From contig NW_026947503.1 of NCBI RefSeq assembly GCF_034190915.1, forward strand, positions 25,316,532 to 25,380,531: a stretch of 64,000 nucleotides of DNA, in the 5' to 3' direction. The notes below the pieces were generated by a model. That model worked only from the letters and a program-made list of their open reading frames with translations, searched no databases and was not told the origin of the DNA. The translations under genes were made by a program, and so were the position numbers. The stretch's first letter is position 1. The number at the start of each line of letters is the position of its first letter. Positions 11,741-25,937 of this stretch are shown here, piece by piece. The stretch is from Cavia porcellus. Lineage: Eukaryota; Chordata; Mammalia; Rodentia; Caviidae.

Positions 11741-14249
11741 CTTCCATTGCAAAGCATAAGGTTTACATGTAGATTCACTCTAAAATTCCATAGGCTGACA
11801 TGTAATCATTATGATCAGTACCTAGTGTTAAATGATTACACAATAAGCATTTGGTTTAATCTTAATTACTGTGAACTAATGCAGGACTTCCTGGTCATAC
11901 CCCTAAGTGGACCCTTATTTATGGTTAGTATTTTACATTTATTCAGTCAATACTATAAACTATTACTGAGTCTCTACTATAGTAAGGCACCATGGCTATA
12001 TGTACTAGGTTAATAAAACACATTCTTTACCTTTTAAGTCTTTACTAAGATCTCTACTTAGAATTCAAGTTCCTAATAAAAAAAATATACTGTTTCTATA
12101 GAAACTGATAGCAAGAGACATTTTAAAGTTGTTGAATAAAAATACTTCCCATAGCCCTATTAGTATTTTGGGACTATCAGAATTAACCAGAGTTCAAAAA
12201 TATGGGGACAAGTAATTAACTGGACATCCATAAAATGGAATATTTTGTAACTACTTCTAATGTTTACAAGAGCACTTTTTAAAAGGAAATACTCATTTTA
12301 TAAATTAAAAAGATAGTGCAAAGAATGCATAAACACTAACATCTCAATGTGTCAAAGGATATCCATCAGAAAACGAGAATAAACAAAATTTCAAGTTGCG
12401 TATTTAATTCTAGGTTGTAATCACTTTCTGTATCTCTTTTTTTTGTATCTCTACTTTTTAAAATGAAAGAAATGTTTTTATTTCACTGTATTATAAAATA
12501 AACAGCCTTGTCAAATATAATGAGAGCTTATTCAATTAAGTAGTTACAACCAACTACAGTAAGATGTTTTTTGGGAAACAGGCAATCTGAATTCTATGTA
12601 AAACACATTTGTTATGGAGAAATTGCTTGACACTATCAGACAGTTCAGCACAAAGTCAGCCAACTCTTAGTATTTTCTGTAATAATTAAGATAAATGCTG
12701 TGATGCAGAGACAGGGCTCAACTGCATCACGCAGCTTTGGAAGTCAGTGGGAACACCACCCTCAAAGGTGGGGGTTCAGAAGCAGGGCATGGAAGGATAC
12801 GAATTTGTGTGTTTTGTTCTGTTCTGACTGAATAAATCCCAACATCCAGATCTTTTCATGTTCAAACCTCCTTCTGTGCAGGTAACAATAAATCTCCTAT
12901 TTACAAGATGTGTTACGTTTCAAAATTTCATTTGCTAGCAAGTTGTGTAAAACTGGAATGCATTTTCCCAACAAATCAGTTTCCAGAGCCGGTACACTTG
13001 CAAAGGGATTGAAACACCTAAAGTTTTTCCTTCATTTAAGGGTTCAGGGAACATTTATCTTACGTTGATAGTAATTATCATACAATAGCTTTAAAGCCAC
13101 CCACAACTTATTTCTGGAGTTCTAACACTTAGGATTTTATTTCTCTGACCAGAGATCCTATCTCCCTCCTGCCAGGTCTACCTCTCTATCTCACAAGTAA
13201 GCCCTGATCACAGTTTGAGAGGTGGCTCTATGTTCTTGCTGCCTTGTTTCCCATTAGGGTTTGAGTAGAAGTTCATGGAAGAGAATGCTTGTCCTGCAGC
13301 TACCCTGGCAGGGCAGGCAGCCACTGCATCTCCTTCTTCCACATCTCAGATGAGTGATCTTCTCTAACACAGCAGCCTCCAGCTCCAATATTCAGCCATC
13401 TGTTAGTAAATGATTGCTTTCTTTTTATTTCTTACTTGCTTATATTTGGTGTTTAAAATAACAAAACTTCAACTTCCCATCTTAAAGCAGTCAGATACGG
13501 CTATAGATACCAACATACGGAATTAACTCCTCGTTTAAGACGCAGGTATAAAGAACTTTCTCCAATTCTCTATGCCAACAAGTACTTTTTCCCCCTCAGG
13601 AAGATTTTCTTCCACAATTTATCCAGGATGTGGTTCAAGCTAATGAATATATAGCTTCTCACCTTTCCAGATCAAAAACTGTCTATAAGGGAATAAGGAT
13701 CCCCAAAAGAAGTAATCTCACTTTACCACCTATTCCGAACCTGCAATCTTCCAGTGTTCAAATACTGTGAGAGCCAAAAACCTCAAAGGTTACCATCTCA
13801 AACCTAAAGCTTTTACCAGAACTCTCCAACCTGAGTGAAACACTGCTCATCTGAAGCAACTGCTACTCATCTGAAGCAATCACGCACACATCAGAGCCAG
13901 ATGCCTGGGATCCTGTCTAGCGGAAGTCCTCCCTGGAGGGCCTCCTGCCTGAGCACTGAGGCATCCCCTCACATCCACCCTCACAGTCCTCCAATCTCCC
14001 TCTCCACTTAGTATTTCTTGCCCACACCTCTCCCAGTTTAGAAAAAACATAAAAACAAACTTTATGACCCAGCCACACAAAACTCCCCCCTGCAATTCCT
14101 CACACGAGCTCCCCTTATCAATCCACCCCCCAAGCCTACAGGTATCCCCAGCTCTCAGACTCCATCCCATGTGGCTCCAGGCAGCCTCCTCATGGAACTC
14201 GGGCAAAGAAGTGGCCAAGGATAAGCACCCAGAGGCAGACGGCTGGCAC
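11741..14249. other. no gene seen
   Basis: Unique or undetectably old DNA. The minus-strand 128- and 131-codon frames near 13880-14550 overlap MIR sequence and look accidental. Confidence 0.6.
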
Positions 14250-14415
14250 TCTCTGAGGTTTCCCACTTCCTAGCTGTGATCTGGGCAAGCATGAATCCTC
14301 TGAGCCTCAGTTCCTCATCTCTGCCACAGGGTGTTATCAAAAGTAAAAATGAGTATTTTCTAAATCCTGAAGACAACATTTGAAACACTGCATGAGTATT
14401 TGTTAAATAAGATGA
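14250..14415 (+). repeat. MIR
   Basis: Good MIR core: CTAGCTGTGATCTGGGCAAG, CCTCTGAGCCTCAGTTCCTC and a later AAATGAGTATTTTC-type region. Confidence 0.8.
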
Positions 14416-14544
14416 ATGTGGAAGATTATGCACACTGCTAGCTATCACCAAGCTCGTGAAGACTGCCACGGTGTTTCCAGATGCCTTTTCCCTTGAAAGC
14501 TCAATGTCAGAAACAAAGAATGCAAAAGATGAACAGACTCTTAG

Positions 14545-14690
14545 GACCATCCAAGTACCTCTTTCACTTTAGACATGAACAAATGAAGGAAATTCAAATC
14601 AAAGTCACTAACTCACCCAAAAATAGTATGTAATATTAGGCCCCAGGGCTGAGCCAAGATTTAGAAACTGCTTCATCAGTATTAGCTGCC
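14545..14690 (-). repeat. MIR relic, reverse
   Basis: ACAAATGAAGGAAATTCAAATCAAAGTCACTAA-type block followed by CAGGGCTGAGCCAAGATTT; it matches reverse MIR spacing, weakly. Confidence 0.5.
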
Positions 14691-15384
14691 TCCCAGGCAG
14701 CTGGTTAATCACTCTTGAGTTACATGTCCACCAAATCTACATCCTGCAGATATAGGAGACTTAATGGTTGCCACACCCAGCCCTAAATGTTTCCTTTACC
14801 CAGAAGGAACATTTTTTGTCCATGCCTTCTAACATCCACACTGCACAGTAACTTTTATCAGGACTGTTAAGTTTGTCTGATTTAATCTTCCATCAGCCAT
14901 GCACAGTATTAATTTTCCTCAACAATACTATAGTTGTGCAATGACCTGACCATTCCAGAGACTTTGCCCATTTCCACTGAATTCAGCCCACCATATGGTC
15001 TGGACCTACCAGATCCCCGATACCAAGTAAGCAAGGCCTGACCAGTGACACCCTTGCAATTTTGTTTTCCTCTTCCTGTGAAAGGTCAGAGAAAATCCCT
15101 TTACCTACCTGTTCTTACCATCTCATCCAATACCTCTTTCCATTCCTTTTTACATTTTGTTTTCCTAAATACCAGTAAAACATTTACAAAGTAGTTACAG
15201 CATTACTAAAATGCATCTTAATAAAGATAGCCTTTTATTGTGAAGTCAAATTAGACTGTGAAGAATGTCTACTGGGACCACTGGAGCATTCCACTTGCTC
15301 AGGCACCCTTCTCAATGCTCCCCTGCCCACCCAGCCCTGTATACCTACAAGTTAGGACCTACAACACAGCTATCTGCAAAAAAG

Positions 15385-15530
15385 CCTGTGCAGTTCAGGC
15401 TGGCCTTGAGCTCACTTTGTAAACCAGGCTGGTCTCAAACTCACAATGATCCTCCTGCCTCAGCCACTGACCCCACCCTACCCCACCCCACCCTGCCCCA
15501 GTGCTGGGATTACAGGCTTGTGCGACTGGG
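15385..15530 (-). mobile_element. B1/Alu-like SINE
   Basis: Reverse-oriented B1: AACCAGGCTGGTCTCAAACT, ATGATCCTCCTGCCTCAG and GTGCTGGGATTACAGGC. A C/A-rich (CCCCAC)n insertion, 15470-15495, lies inside. Confidence 0.9.
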
Positions 15531-16194
15531 AAGCTAGGTGACCGTTGCTGTTTCCCCACCCTATGACTCTGAAAATATGGTTGAGCACCCTCCAGGGCTG
15601 TCAACTGGGTTCAAGCCTCGAGGTAAGAGGCTATGACTTCCCAGAGCAGAAAGGTTTGCACATCAGAGCTGAAGCACTGTCCCCAAACATTAAATGCTAC
15701 TTCAATCGTGTTATGTAGAGTGGCCTTTCTGCACATCCTTCTCTCTGTATACTGCAGAGGTGCCTTCAGGCCTCTTACACAGCCCAGCTCACAGTACTCA
15801 CGTATTTCCCATCACTTCTCACAGTCACCCATCCTCTAGCCACTACCTTCTTTACGAATTAATAAAATCTAGTTAGGCCTAGAATCAAGGCCTATGTTCC
15901 AGTGAACCCACATCCAGGCCAGACCTAGGACCCCTGGCCTCCTCATAATTATAAATATGCCCTACTATTTTTATTCTTGCCATGGGTTATACTGGAAGTG
16001 GTAGGTTGGAATTAACTCACTAGAATTCCAATAACTTTTCCATGGAATTACAAACACAAACTTCCTGGACTGCAATGAGGACAGGAAAGGGCTCATTATA
16101 GTAAGTAATACTTTAAGAGTCATTAAAAGAAATCAATGGAGACAAGCAACACATTTTAGATGAATTTACTAAAAGTTTCATAGCACTGTTTTTT

Positions 16195-16346
16195 GGGGTT
16201 TTTTTGAGACAGAGTCCCACTATGTATTTCATATTGGCCTTCAACTCACTATGTTGTCTAGCCTGGCCTCAAACTCACAGTGATCCTCCTGCCTCAACCT
16301 CCCAAATCCTGGGATTACAGGTGTATACCACCATGCCCAGCCATCA
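16195..16346 (-). mobile_element. B1/Alu-like SINE
   Basis: Reverse-oriented B1 with GAGACAGAGTCCCACTATGT, CTAGCCTGGCCTCAAACTCA, CTGGGATTACAGG and CCACCATGCCCAGCC. A duplicated 'gtctagcctggcctcaaactc'-type block gives it extra length. Confidence 0.92.
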
Positions 16347-16476
16347 CTGACCTTCTAACTAAACTTTGGAAATCATTTAATCTGTACTTGGTAGAAATCA
16401 GGTATGTATTATCAAAATAATTTCTAAGAGTCCATCCAGTTCTTTAAAGCCCATTTCATTTCATGTGTGTTTGTTT

Positions 16477-16536
<60 letters not shown>
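16477..16536 (+). repeat. (TC)n microsatellite
   Basis: About 30 TC units with one interruption, followed at 16545-16572 by a (CAAAA)n tract. Confidence 0.97.
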
Positions 16537-16541
<5 letters not shown>

Positions 16542-18256
16542 CTTCAAAGCAAAAACAAAACAAAACAAAAAAGAGCTCCTCAACCTTGGCCCAATTAATA
16601 TTTCCTTTGGCCCAGATAACTCCTCATTACAGGAGATGTCTCATGTACTACTGGGTTCAGCAGTTTCCCCGGCTTCTAATCTGGTGCACCAGAAGCACCC
16701 ATACCCTTCCAGGTTTGGTAACTAAACTTTCAAAACACAGCTCAGTATATCTAGGTTGGAAAACTACCCTCCACTGGCAACCACAGCTTCAAGCAAAAGA
16801 CCCTAGAGAAACCAAAAATGGAGTTTCATAATCAGGATAAGGGTTATAATCCATCAACAAGTTTTATAGGTGAGGGTTGGATATGAAGTAACTCACTAAT
16901 GCTCTACAGGGCATGGGAATCCCAAACCAACTAACTCATTACAAGTACTTGGAAGCTGTTCAAAGTCCCTGCTCTCAACTCAGAAAGCTCTATGATGATG
17001 CCTGGAATTTAATCCAAAAGAGAATTCCTGCAAGAGCTCCATAAACAGATACTGGACACCCACACTCAATGTTTAGGGCTCAAGTGGACTGTGTCTATTA
17101 TATACTTTGAAATGCACACACAAAGAAGATGGATGCAGAGAGGTATAGAGTCAGGGGATAAATATGGGATACAGGGAGGATAGTAAAATGTTCAATTATA
17201 TTTTTTTGGCTTGGCCCCCAAAAATTCAAACATATGAACAGTGTGCACTGTACATTCTTTCAAGTTTTCTGTAGATCTCAATTTTTTCATTTACTACTGC
17301 CAGGAAAAAACTGGGACACCTCTGATCATCAGCAGGATTTGCCAACTGGGGAAATAAAATGGTTCCAAGTCCTACCTCAGTTTAAGGCCATACGCTTATG
17401 TCTCCTCTTTCTTTATACATTATGTAGTCACTCAAACGTAACTAAAGAAATTCACAAAAAATGGAGCTTCAAAAATGATTAAAAACAATCTGCTGGTCCC
17501 TTTCCTTCTATGACCCTGCTACCTATGCATAGTATTCTAACATTTCATAAAATAAAACAATACATACCACTTTGCCTAATTTTGTTTAGTTTTGTAGTTT
17601 TCACTAAGAATATGAAGCTTGAGGAAGAATTCATCATAGGTTACCAAAAGTTTTTATACTTTACCACACCCAACTTTTGAAAAGAAAGTATCCTGCTATT
17701 AAGAATAAAGTTACAGGTTTGCTCTTCACATGACACTAGCCAACAACTCTGTCTTCCAACATTACAACTCAAATTTCCAGTACTCTAAAATACAGTCTGG
17801 CTTGGCTCTAAATGCAGCACCCTCAACTAGTATATACGTGAACTTCTCAATTTATCAAAAAAATCAAAGAAATGGACAAGTAACATTTCCACTGAATCAA
17901 GCAATTCCACTGATCAAGCAATCAAGGGAAACACTCTTTACTAACCCAGTTTACTGTGTTTATCAAATGGCTTAATCATTCCTCTTGATGTCAACAATGG
18001 TTAGTTTTCACAGTGCTTTGTGACAAGCTAAAGGCTACTTTGTGCCACTAAAGCAGATGAAAGTCAGTAACAAAATCTGTAATCTCGACTACCATAAAAA
18101 ACAATATTACTTCCTGAAGTCTCATGCCTTCCACCTTTTGCTCTTTAATACAGGAAGGCCCTGCATCTACAATGTTCTCTGGTCCTAAAATGCTACTATA
18201 AACTGGGTTTATGCAAAGCATACTCCCTCCTGAGAAAAGATGTAACTGAAGCATTT

Positions 18257-18330
18257 GTAGGGCTGTGGGTGTAGCTTAGCAACACAGCACAGGCACTACA
18301 CACATAACCCTTGTTCCATCCCAGGGGGCA
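18257..18330 (+). mobile_element. ID-like SINE fragment
   Basis: GGGCTGTGGGTGTAGCTTAG (A box) then TTGTTCCATCCCAGG (B box), diverged. Confidence 0.65.
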
Positions 18331-18767
18331 GAGGCAGAGCATCAGAAATGTATAAAAGTTTATTATTATTTTGTCTTACAATTGCTGTCCATCCAGCATC
18401 TCACATCTGGCCAAGTGTCTGTCGCTGTCTCCTCCATAATTTTCCACCCTCCTCTCCCTTTAAACCAACTATTCTTTACCTATTAAAAGTTACAACCTGT
18501 GTTGCGCCTGGATGCCACAGAATTCTCTTCCATTTCCCTAACAAGTGGGCCTTGCCTCCCTATCTTAAAATGTATTACCTTCAAGTTATCCATCAAAAGT
18601 AATAATCTATTTTCTTTAGAACAAACGATCCTTGATTTTTTAACCAATTAGTCAACTCCAGTGTCTCACACCTCTATCAAGAGATGTTTTTTGATAATTT
18701 CAAGTTGTCCAAGATCATCTCTACGGCATTTTTCTTTATGTGTTACTTTTAAAAGCTACTTCTTAAG

Positions 18768-18872
18768 CTGCATGTGGTGGTGTGTGTCTGTACCAGCTAC
18801 TCAGGAGCAGTAGGGTGGCTTTAGTTCAGAGGTTCCCTGGGCAACACAGTGAGATGCCCATCTCAAACTATA
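18768..18872 (+). mobile_element. B1/Alu-like SINE
   Basis: GCATGTGGTGGTGTGTGTCT, CCAGCTACTCAGGAG, TGGGCAACACAGTGAGATG and CCATCTCAAA; diverged. Confidence 0.75.
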
Positions 18873-19324
18873 TTTTATATACACATATACACATAGAAAT
18901 ACGTGTATGTGAGGGTGTGCCTATGCTTCTTAACATTTTGGGAACATGACAGCAAAATGACAGGATACAAGGAGTAATAAAAATAGGAGGATAAAAATCA
19001 ATATATCCAACACTGAGGAAACATCAAGGGTATACATCACACTGAGTCCATTCAAGACCAGCAGCTTGTATTTCCTCCTAACCCATCTCCGCTTCTCAGG
19101 TATGCTGGAATGCACCTAGTGTGGCTCCCTGCATTCAGTGATAAGGAACCAGGCCCTGACAGGACATTGACAGTGAGGTAGGAAAACCAGATACAGATCT
19201 AAGAATTCCTTGCAAGGTATAAAATGACTGAAGTTTGCACAAGCCAGATAGTTCACCTAAATGCACTGTCTTACTAAGTCTTGGTTGCTTCTGTATATTT
19301 TTTAGATAACATTTCCATTGAGAT

Positions 19325-21240
19325 TTCATTCATCTACCACAAAGTTCACCCTTTTAAGGTGTAAAATCCGTTGATTTTTAATATAGTCACACAGCCTGTT
19401 CTATCACCATTAGCTAATTGCAAAAGAAATCCCATACTCATTATAGTCCAGCCTCCAGCAAATACTAAGATTTCTGTCTCTATAACTTTGCCCATTCTGG
19501 ACATTTAAAATATATGTGTAGCCTTTTATATTTGAATTATTTCTCCTGCCATGAATTTTTTAGGTTCATCTACATTATAAGAGTAACCTAAATTTCATTC
19601 TTTAGCAGCCAAATATTGAATTGTATGGACACACTACATCTTGTTTCATCAACTCCTGTACTCATACCCTTAGTCATATATGTAACTGTTACTATATATG
19701 TAACTGTTACTATAACTGTAACTATAACTGTTATATATAACTTACTGTAAAAGTAACAGTGTATTTCTGGACTTTGAGTTGTACTCCACTCATTGCCGTT
19801 TATAGCCATCCTTCTAGTAATACCATAATGACTAATACAGTTTAAAATTTAAAAACTAAGTGTAAGTTCCACACGTTTGTTCTTTTTCAAGATTACTTTG
19901 GATATTCTGTGTTCCTTATATTTCCTGTGAGTGTTAAAATTTCTGCAAAAAATCAAGTTGAGATTTAAAAGGTATTACACTGAATTTGTGAATCAATGTA
20001 GGGAGGACTGTCACCTTAATACTTCTAATCCTCAAATATGGGGTGCCTCTCCTATTATGGATTTGTTTCCTTCAACATTACTTTGTAGTCTGTAGATAAG
20101 TACTATACTTCTTTCGTCAAATTTATTCACACATGTTTTATTGGGGGCACTATTATACCTGCAATGGTTTTTATTTCATTTCTGGATCTTTTGCATTGTT
20201 CTCATATCCTGCAAACTTCCTGAAATCATGCATTAGTTGTATGTGTGTGTGTGTGTGTGTGTTTTATGATTTACTATGTTCAAGTTCATGTTATCTGTAA
20301 CTACAGACACATTTACTTCTTTTCCAGTCTCAACTCCAGTCACATTTTCCTTGATTAATTTCTTTGTTAGAATTCACTCAATAATTTCATATGGTAAGCT
20401 ATCTCATCTACATTTTCATTGTGGAGAAAATTATAGTTATCAGTTCAATCTCTTTACGTATTATTAGTCTATTCAGATTTTTAAATTTAGTCCAGTTACT
20501 GTAATTTCTACCTGTATGAATTTGTCCATTTCATCTAATTTATCTAACTTAGTATCATACGACTGTTCACAGCATACTTTCTTTCTGTTCCTTTACCTCT
20601 TTCATTTTCTGTACACTATGGGTGTACAAATAATGTCACACAGGTATCAAACGTTCCATTCATTTCTCCACTTTTTTTTCTCCTTGGATTAGATCTCTCA
20701 ACTAACCTGATTTCTGCTTCACTGGTTCTTTCCTCTGCCAGTTCAAATCTGCTCTTGGTCCTTCTAATGAATGCTTCATTTCAGCTACTGTACTTTTTAA
20801 ATCCAGAATTTCTATTTGGTTCTTTAAAAAAAATAATTCTTCCTCTTCATTCACATTCTCTGAATCATCTTTTCACTTAACTCTCATTTCCTATAGTTTA
20901 ATTCTCTTTCTCACAGTTCTTTGAATATATCAATCATAGGAGTTTGAAGTTATGTATGATGCATCCAGCATCTGAGCTTCCTCAAGGAGCTTATCTGTTA
21001 ACTACTGATTTTCTTGTGTATGGGCTATATTTTTCTGTTTCTTTAGATATCTTCTAATCTTCTGTCAAAAAACTGAAATTTTAAATAATACAATGAGTCA
21101 ATCCTGGGAATCAGATTCCTTCTCTCCACTCTACCCACCATCAGTTTGCTTCATTGCTTTTTAGTGATTCTCCTAAATTAATTCTGTAATATCTGTACAT
21201 TTTTTCAAGTAGAGCCATTGTGCATGAACTTATATCTTTT
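19325..21240 (-). mobile_element. old L1M remnant, in pieces
   Basis: Reverse-oriented ancient L1. The left part has TTCACCCTTTTAAGGTGTAA, TTGCCCATTCTGGACATTTA, GGTTCATCTACATTATAAGA and GAATTGTATGGACACACTAC. The right part (20650-21080) has the L1M-type text around TTCTATTTGGTTCTTTAAAA and TGAATATATCAATCATAGG. The stretch between (19740-20650) is weaker and may be L1 or unique. No intact reading frame remains. Confidence 0.6.
20239..20262 (+). repeat. (TG)n microsatellite
   Basis: About eleven TG units. Confidence 0.93.
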
Positions 21241-21255
21241 TTAGCCTTTACTAGG

Positions 21256-21297
<42 letters not shown>

Positions 21298-21300
21298 ATG
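21256..21300 (+). repeat. (TG)n microsatellite
   Basis: About twenty TG units followed by a CATG/CACG-rich stretch to about 21317. Confidence 0.96.
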
Positions 21301-24300
21301 CACGTGCATGCATGCATATACCTGAGCCTTCAAAGTTCCTCTGGACAGTTTCTAACTCTATTTCAGGCTTCACATTCTGCTTGCACACTGTGTCAAGGTC
21401 TGTCAGTTTACAACTTAGGGCCTCCCGGGGTCTTCTCAGGAGTCTTTCCAGGGCATACACAGAACTTTAGAATTTTAGGAATAGTCCAGCATTTTTCAGA
21501 GAATGTTAATGGACATTTCCTTTGCGAATTCTTTGAGTCAGTCACTGGTTGGCCTCAAATAGCACATGGTCTCATGCCGCTGTCATTAAACAATTAACAC
21601 TGACTGTTTTCAAGTTAGAGATGTTTACATGGAGTGAGCTTAATCAGATCAAATAAAGACAAACCCTCAGAAAGAGGCCAGTAAGCAAGCTTCCAGACAA
21701 TCTACATGGTGACATTTCTTTGGGATGGTTCTTTGGGGAAGCTGCAGTTATGTTCTACCCATCTAGCAGATGCTGAGTTGATGGTTTTCAGAGCTCCCAT
21801 AGTTGCAAATTTATTGGCTTCCAAACCCACCATGGAGATAGAAAGGGGGAAATAGGAGAAAGATAACTTGAAACACCATTTGACCACTCATCCTAATGAG
21901 ATATGGTGTTACGTAGATGGGTTTTACAATAGTCTCATTACCTTTATGGTATAGTGTTTCAGAAGTCCTTACTCTGTCACACAGAATTCAAGGCCTTCTC
22001 TGTATTACCATGTGAAATTTTAGTGGCATGCGTGCCATTATTTTAATCTCAGTATGACTGTTACTCAGAAAGAGTATATGTCCCAAAAGACTGTATATGT
22101 TCCAAAAGATTGCTTCTTCAACAACAGTTAAAGCAACCCAAGAAAGATCTGGAAGAAATTGACAATCATTGCCTTTTATCTAGCTAAACTTTCTTCCAGG
22201 GAAGTCTCTAGGACTGCTTCCCAAAACTGAGCTTAAAAAAAAAGAAAAAAAAAGATTAACATTTAGAGTGCTTTAATAATGAGTTTCCCATTGTTACTAA
22301 ATTATATTGACTTCAACATCTGAAAGTTGGTTCCTGATATTGAGACCACCTCAATATCAATTCTAAAATTTCAGATGAATACTTACCTGAAAAGCTATTA
22401 CAAGAAAAGTTGTTAACAGCTGTACTCCTCATACCATTTAACACTTGCTGAGGAAGGGCATGAGGAGTTGGTCAGAGCTTCTGATCAACTCTTTTGCAGC
22501 ACAGAGCACAACAGGCAGCCACAAGAAAGTATGCGCTTCACAAAGGAGAACTAAAGCCTGGCAGATCTGTCATCATCTGCTAACGGCGTACTCCATCCAT
22601 TTTCAGGGTCAAGTCTGGGCCATGGTCATCTAACTCCCCACATCGCTCAAGTTTCTCCTATCAGTCTCCTTTAGAACAATTCGGAATTAGTGGACAACAC
22701 CTAACACAAAACAATTAAGAACATTTGCTCACTTATCTCTGAGTGGCCCAAAATCATACTCACTCTTTTTTCTTCTAGCCTTCTCATTTTGCAAGTAACA
22801 ATTGTTTTCCCATCTGCTGGGATGAAAAACAAACCATGACAGAGAACAGGGACAGAAATGTTTCTGTTCTTTCTGTAGCTTTGTTACAAAACAGTACAGT
22901 ACCATTTCACCTTCAGGAAGCTCCATCTCACCCCCGCCCGGGTGCCCAATTACCCATCCTGACATAGGCTGCATTCCCCTGCTGCCACCACCAGCTGTCA
23001 CCTAAAATCCTCAAATTCCCGGCCAGCTAAAATCTGCCAACTTCCCAGATTACCTCTCCTCACCTCCATCTGCAGGATGAAGTACAGCACTCCTTCCTCC
23101 AGCCCTCCCTACTTAGGAGCTCCTCTGGGACACGGATTATACCACAGAAAAGACAGTGTGTGTGGCAGCTACAAAAGCACTAACGTGTGGCAAAGTCCCC
23201 ATGTAACAACCCTTTCACTTTGTATCACAGATTTCAGGCCCAAGTCCATGAGAACCAGAAGTGCACCAGGTGTGCCCTCAAAAGTCCCCAGCAGGATATG
23301 CTGGGCATGCCAAGTAATCCAGATGTGCCCTTACAGGCCCCTGCTATGACGCCACCCCTGACACTGCTTTAAATAGAAAACATCAAATTTCAACATTTTC
23401 TGACAAGAACAAAAAGGTATCATAGAGCTGTATGTATGGTAATATCAGGATAGTACATCATTTCCTTTATTTTCACTCTTCAAAGCCTGAGATCACCATC
23501 TCATTAGATACTACATTCAAACACTTCCAAGCAAAACATACACATTTTGACTATTATCCAGACTCACTATATTGGTCAAGTTTTTTTTTTTTCTTTTTCC
23601 ACTGTAAGAAAACATCTAAAATAGACTATTTTTATAAAGAGGCAAGATCTCATTCTAGCCAATAGTCCAAACTGTGTGGCACAGACTATGGTCTAGAATG
23701 AACAGTGGAAGTCGACATGGGAGGAAGAGAGGACATCTCAAAAGCAAAAAGCCAGAAAAGGGACCAGGGACAAGGTTCTTGAACAATCTGCTCTCTAGAA
23801 CTAACCAAAGTCCTGCCACAAAAAAATACTTTAGTGTCTTTCAAGAACACCTCAACACACAATGCGCCCACTTCCACTTTCCACATCCAGGATCTCCATA
23901 TTCAAGATCAGGCTTCCAACATAGTGTCTGGTGGGGGACAAAGCACATTTGACCTCTAGCATCTCTTTTAAACTAGGACTACCTACTGCTGACCTAATAA
24001 AACAATAAACCAGCAAGATGATTCTCCACAGTGATTTGCTTGTGTGGAGCAAATCTGTTTTGCCTCTCCTTTTTTCTACTGTTGTTCTTTCTTGGCCAAA
24101 ACCATGATATGTTTCATTTTAACTTAAGAGTTTAGGACTTAAAATATTTAGAGGGATAAGAATATTTACCAAAAAAAAAAATATACTTGAAGATGACAGG
24201 CTCTAAACTACACTGTGAGTGCACATTTGCAAACCTCACAAAATAAAATCCAAACCCAAATGAACTGCAGCATTCAATACGGAATCTCTCAGGAAGTTAC

Positions 24301-24371
24301 TCAATTTCTAATTACCCAGAAACCAATAGCAAAAGTAAAACCACCAAACTTCTATGAAAATGGAGACTTCA
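21300..24371. other. no gene seen; possible extra L1M debris
   Basis: 21300-21900 may continue the old L1M remnant. 22000-24370 looks unique, with a poly(T) at 23579-23592 and nothing else recognisable. Confidence 0.5.
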
Positions 24372-24527
24372 GTTGGTCCTGGTGGCACATGCCTGTAATC
24401 TCAGCACGCAAGAGTCTGAAACAGGAGAATCATTGTGAATGGCAGGCCAGCCTGGGCTATATAGTGAGTTCCAGGCCAGCCTGGATGACGTAACAAAACC
24501 TTGTATTTAAAAAAAAAAAAAAAAACA
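24372..24527 (+). mobile_element. B1/Alu-like SINE with internal duplication
   Basis: GGTGGCACATGCCTGTAATC, then GGCCAGCCTGGGCTATATAG and a second CCAGGCCAGCCTGGATGACG, followed by poly(A). The repeated GGCCAGCCTGG block marks the tandem duplication seen in several B1-like monomers here. Confidence 0.9.
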
Positions 24528-25937
24528 GGTTTCTATCAAGAGTTTATTTAAAAAAAAAAAAAAAGTCAGCGATATTAAGTGGTGGGTTAAATAGTGGTCA
24601 ACTTATAACACCAAGAGGAATTGATTCAGTATGAATTAGCAAGGTTCTGGGTGTGGAGGGTCCACCTGAGGACTGCTGCCAACAGCATAAAAGCAGAATC
24701 AGCCTAAGATGGTGTGCTGCTAATTCTCCTGGAGAAGTGTGTCACCTGGTTTTCCTGATATGAGCTCAGCTGTTATCTTAAAGGAACTCCTTGGGTCCTC
24801 GCTGTCACTGATGATGACTGTGGTTCTCTACGGGGAGCTTTGTCCTTACTTTGAACACTGCTTCCTCGCTCCAGTGCAGCTCCCTCAGCCTGCTGCCACA
24901 GACCCTGCATCTTACTCACCCAGACTTTAACTTCCACCGTGATCTTTGGGCCTTTCCAGTGCAGATCCTTGATACAGACTTGCGGGAGACACTGTTGCAG
25001 GCTCAGGTCTTTAGCTGGACCCGTGGAGGACACTGCTAAGGTAATACATGTAGGACACTGCCAGTGGATCCAGGTGCCCAGCTGGACTCTTTTGAGTCTC
25101 TAGTGTATAAACAGATCTCTTGTGCTCTTCTGCATTTGATTTTTTGTATGATTATTATAAAATAATCCTATAAATTATATGTCCTGTATTAAATCTATTC
25201 CCTTGTAAATCTTGACTGCAACACAGTAAAAATATACAAGCAAATGAAGTGATACATGGAATAAGTTAAGACCATCTCTATACATTTCTACTGTATAAAA
25301 ATTCATCAATAATTTCTATTTCATTTTAGTTACAACAGAATAAAATGTCCCAAGTTTCTCTTTTGACACTAACAACTCTGCAAGATACAAACATTAAACA
25401 GTGACTGATTCTTCTTCAGTATCTTCAAACTGTAAGAACACTGGTATCATTCTAATCACCATGAAAATCAGATACTCATTTCAACAGTGAAGTCATCATT
25501 CAACAACTTCTTGGACAGTCTTTCCTAGTCAGTTAGTCGGCCCCACTGAAGCCGAGATCGCATCACAGCCAGCGCTCTGAGGGGGGAACAATTGCTCCAT
25601 CTCTGGGGATAAATTTTAATTCTAGAAACAGTTTTTAAATCATCTACGGTGACTGAGATGAGTGCTCAACCCAGGAAAGATCATTTCAATGTGGAATTAT
25701 ACTAATGTAATGAGAATAGGCTGGCTGGTAAGCTGGCTGAGAAGGTAGTTTTGGCAAAGAAATGCAGAGATCCATAGTCACCCCAGTAAGAGTAACTCTA
25801 GGACCCCTCCCCATAAGAAACCACCTTGAATGACAATGTTCATTTCACTATGCGCAGAATACATCTTTAAAAAAATAAGTTACTCCTTATTCTATTGTGA
25901 CCTGACGCTAAGAATCTTAAAAGGAAAAGGGATTTTT
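24528..25937. other. no gene seen; unassigned 24640-25130 block
   Basis: 24640-25130 is more G+C-rich than its surroundings and could be an old LTR or retrocopy, but I recognise no protein or LTR end in it. Confidence 0.45.

Larger units (their letters stand above)
16573..19324. other. no gene seen
   Basis: Unique DNA apart from two diverged SINEs (18257-18330, 18768-18872). Confidence 0.6.

Noticed and set aside
13880..14550. Two overlapping minus-strand frames (128 and 131 codons)
   Set aside because: They overlap each other and MIR sequence at 14250-14415, and no splice or protein evidence supports them.
16463..16831. 122-codon frame starting in the TC repeat
   Set aside because: The N-terminus is a translated (TC)n microsatellite; the rest has no recognisable domain.
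21220..21597. 125-codon frame over the TG repeat
   Set aside because: It starts in a (TG)n tract read as Cys-Val repeats and continues into old L1M-like DNA.
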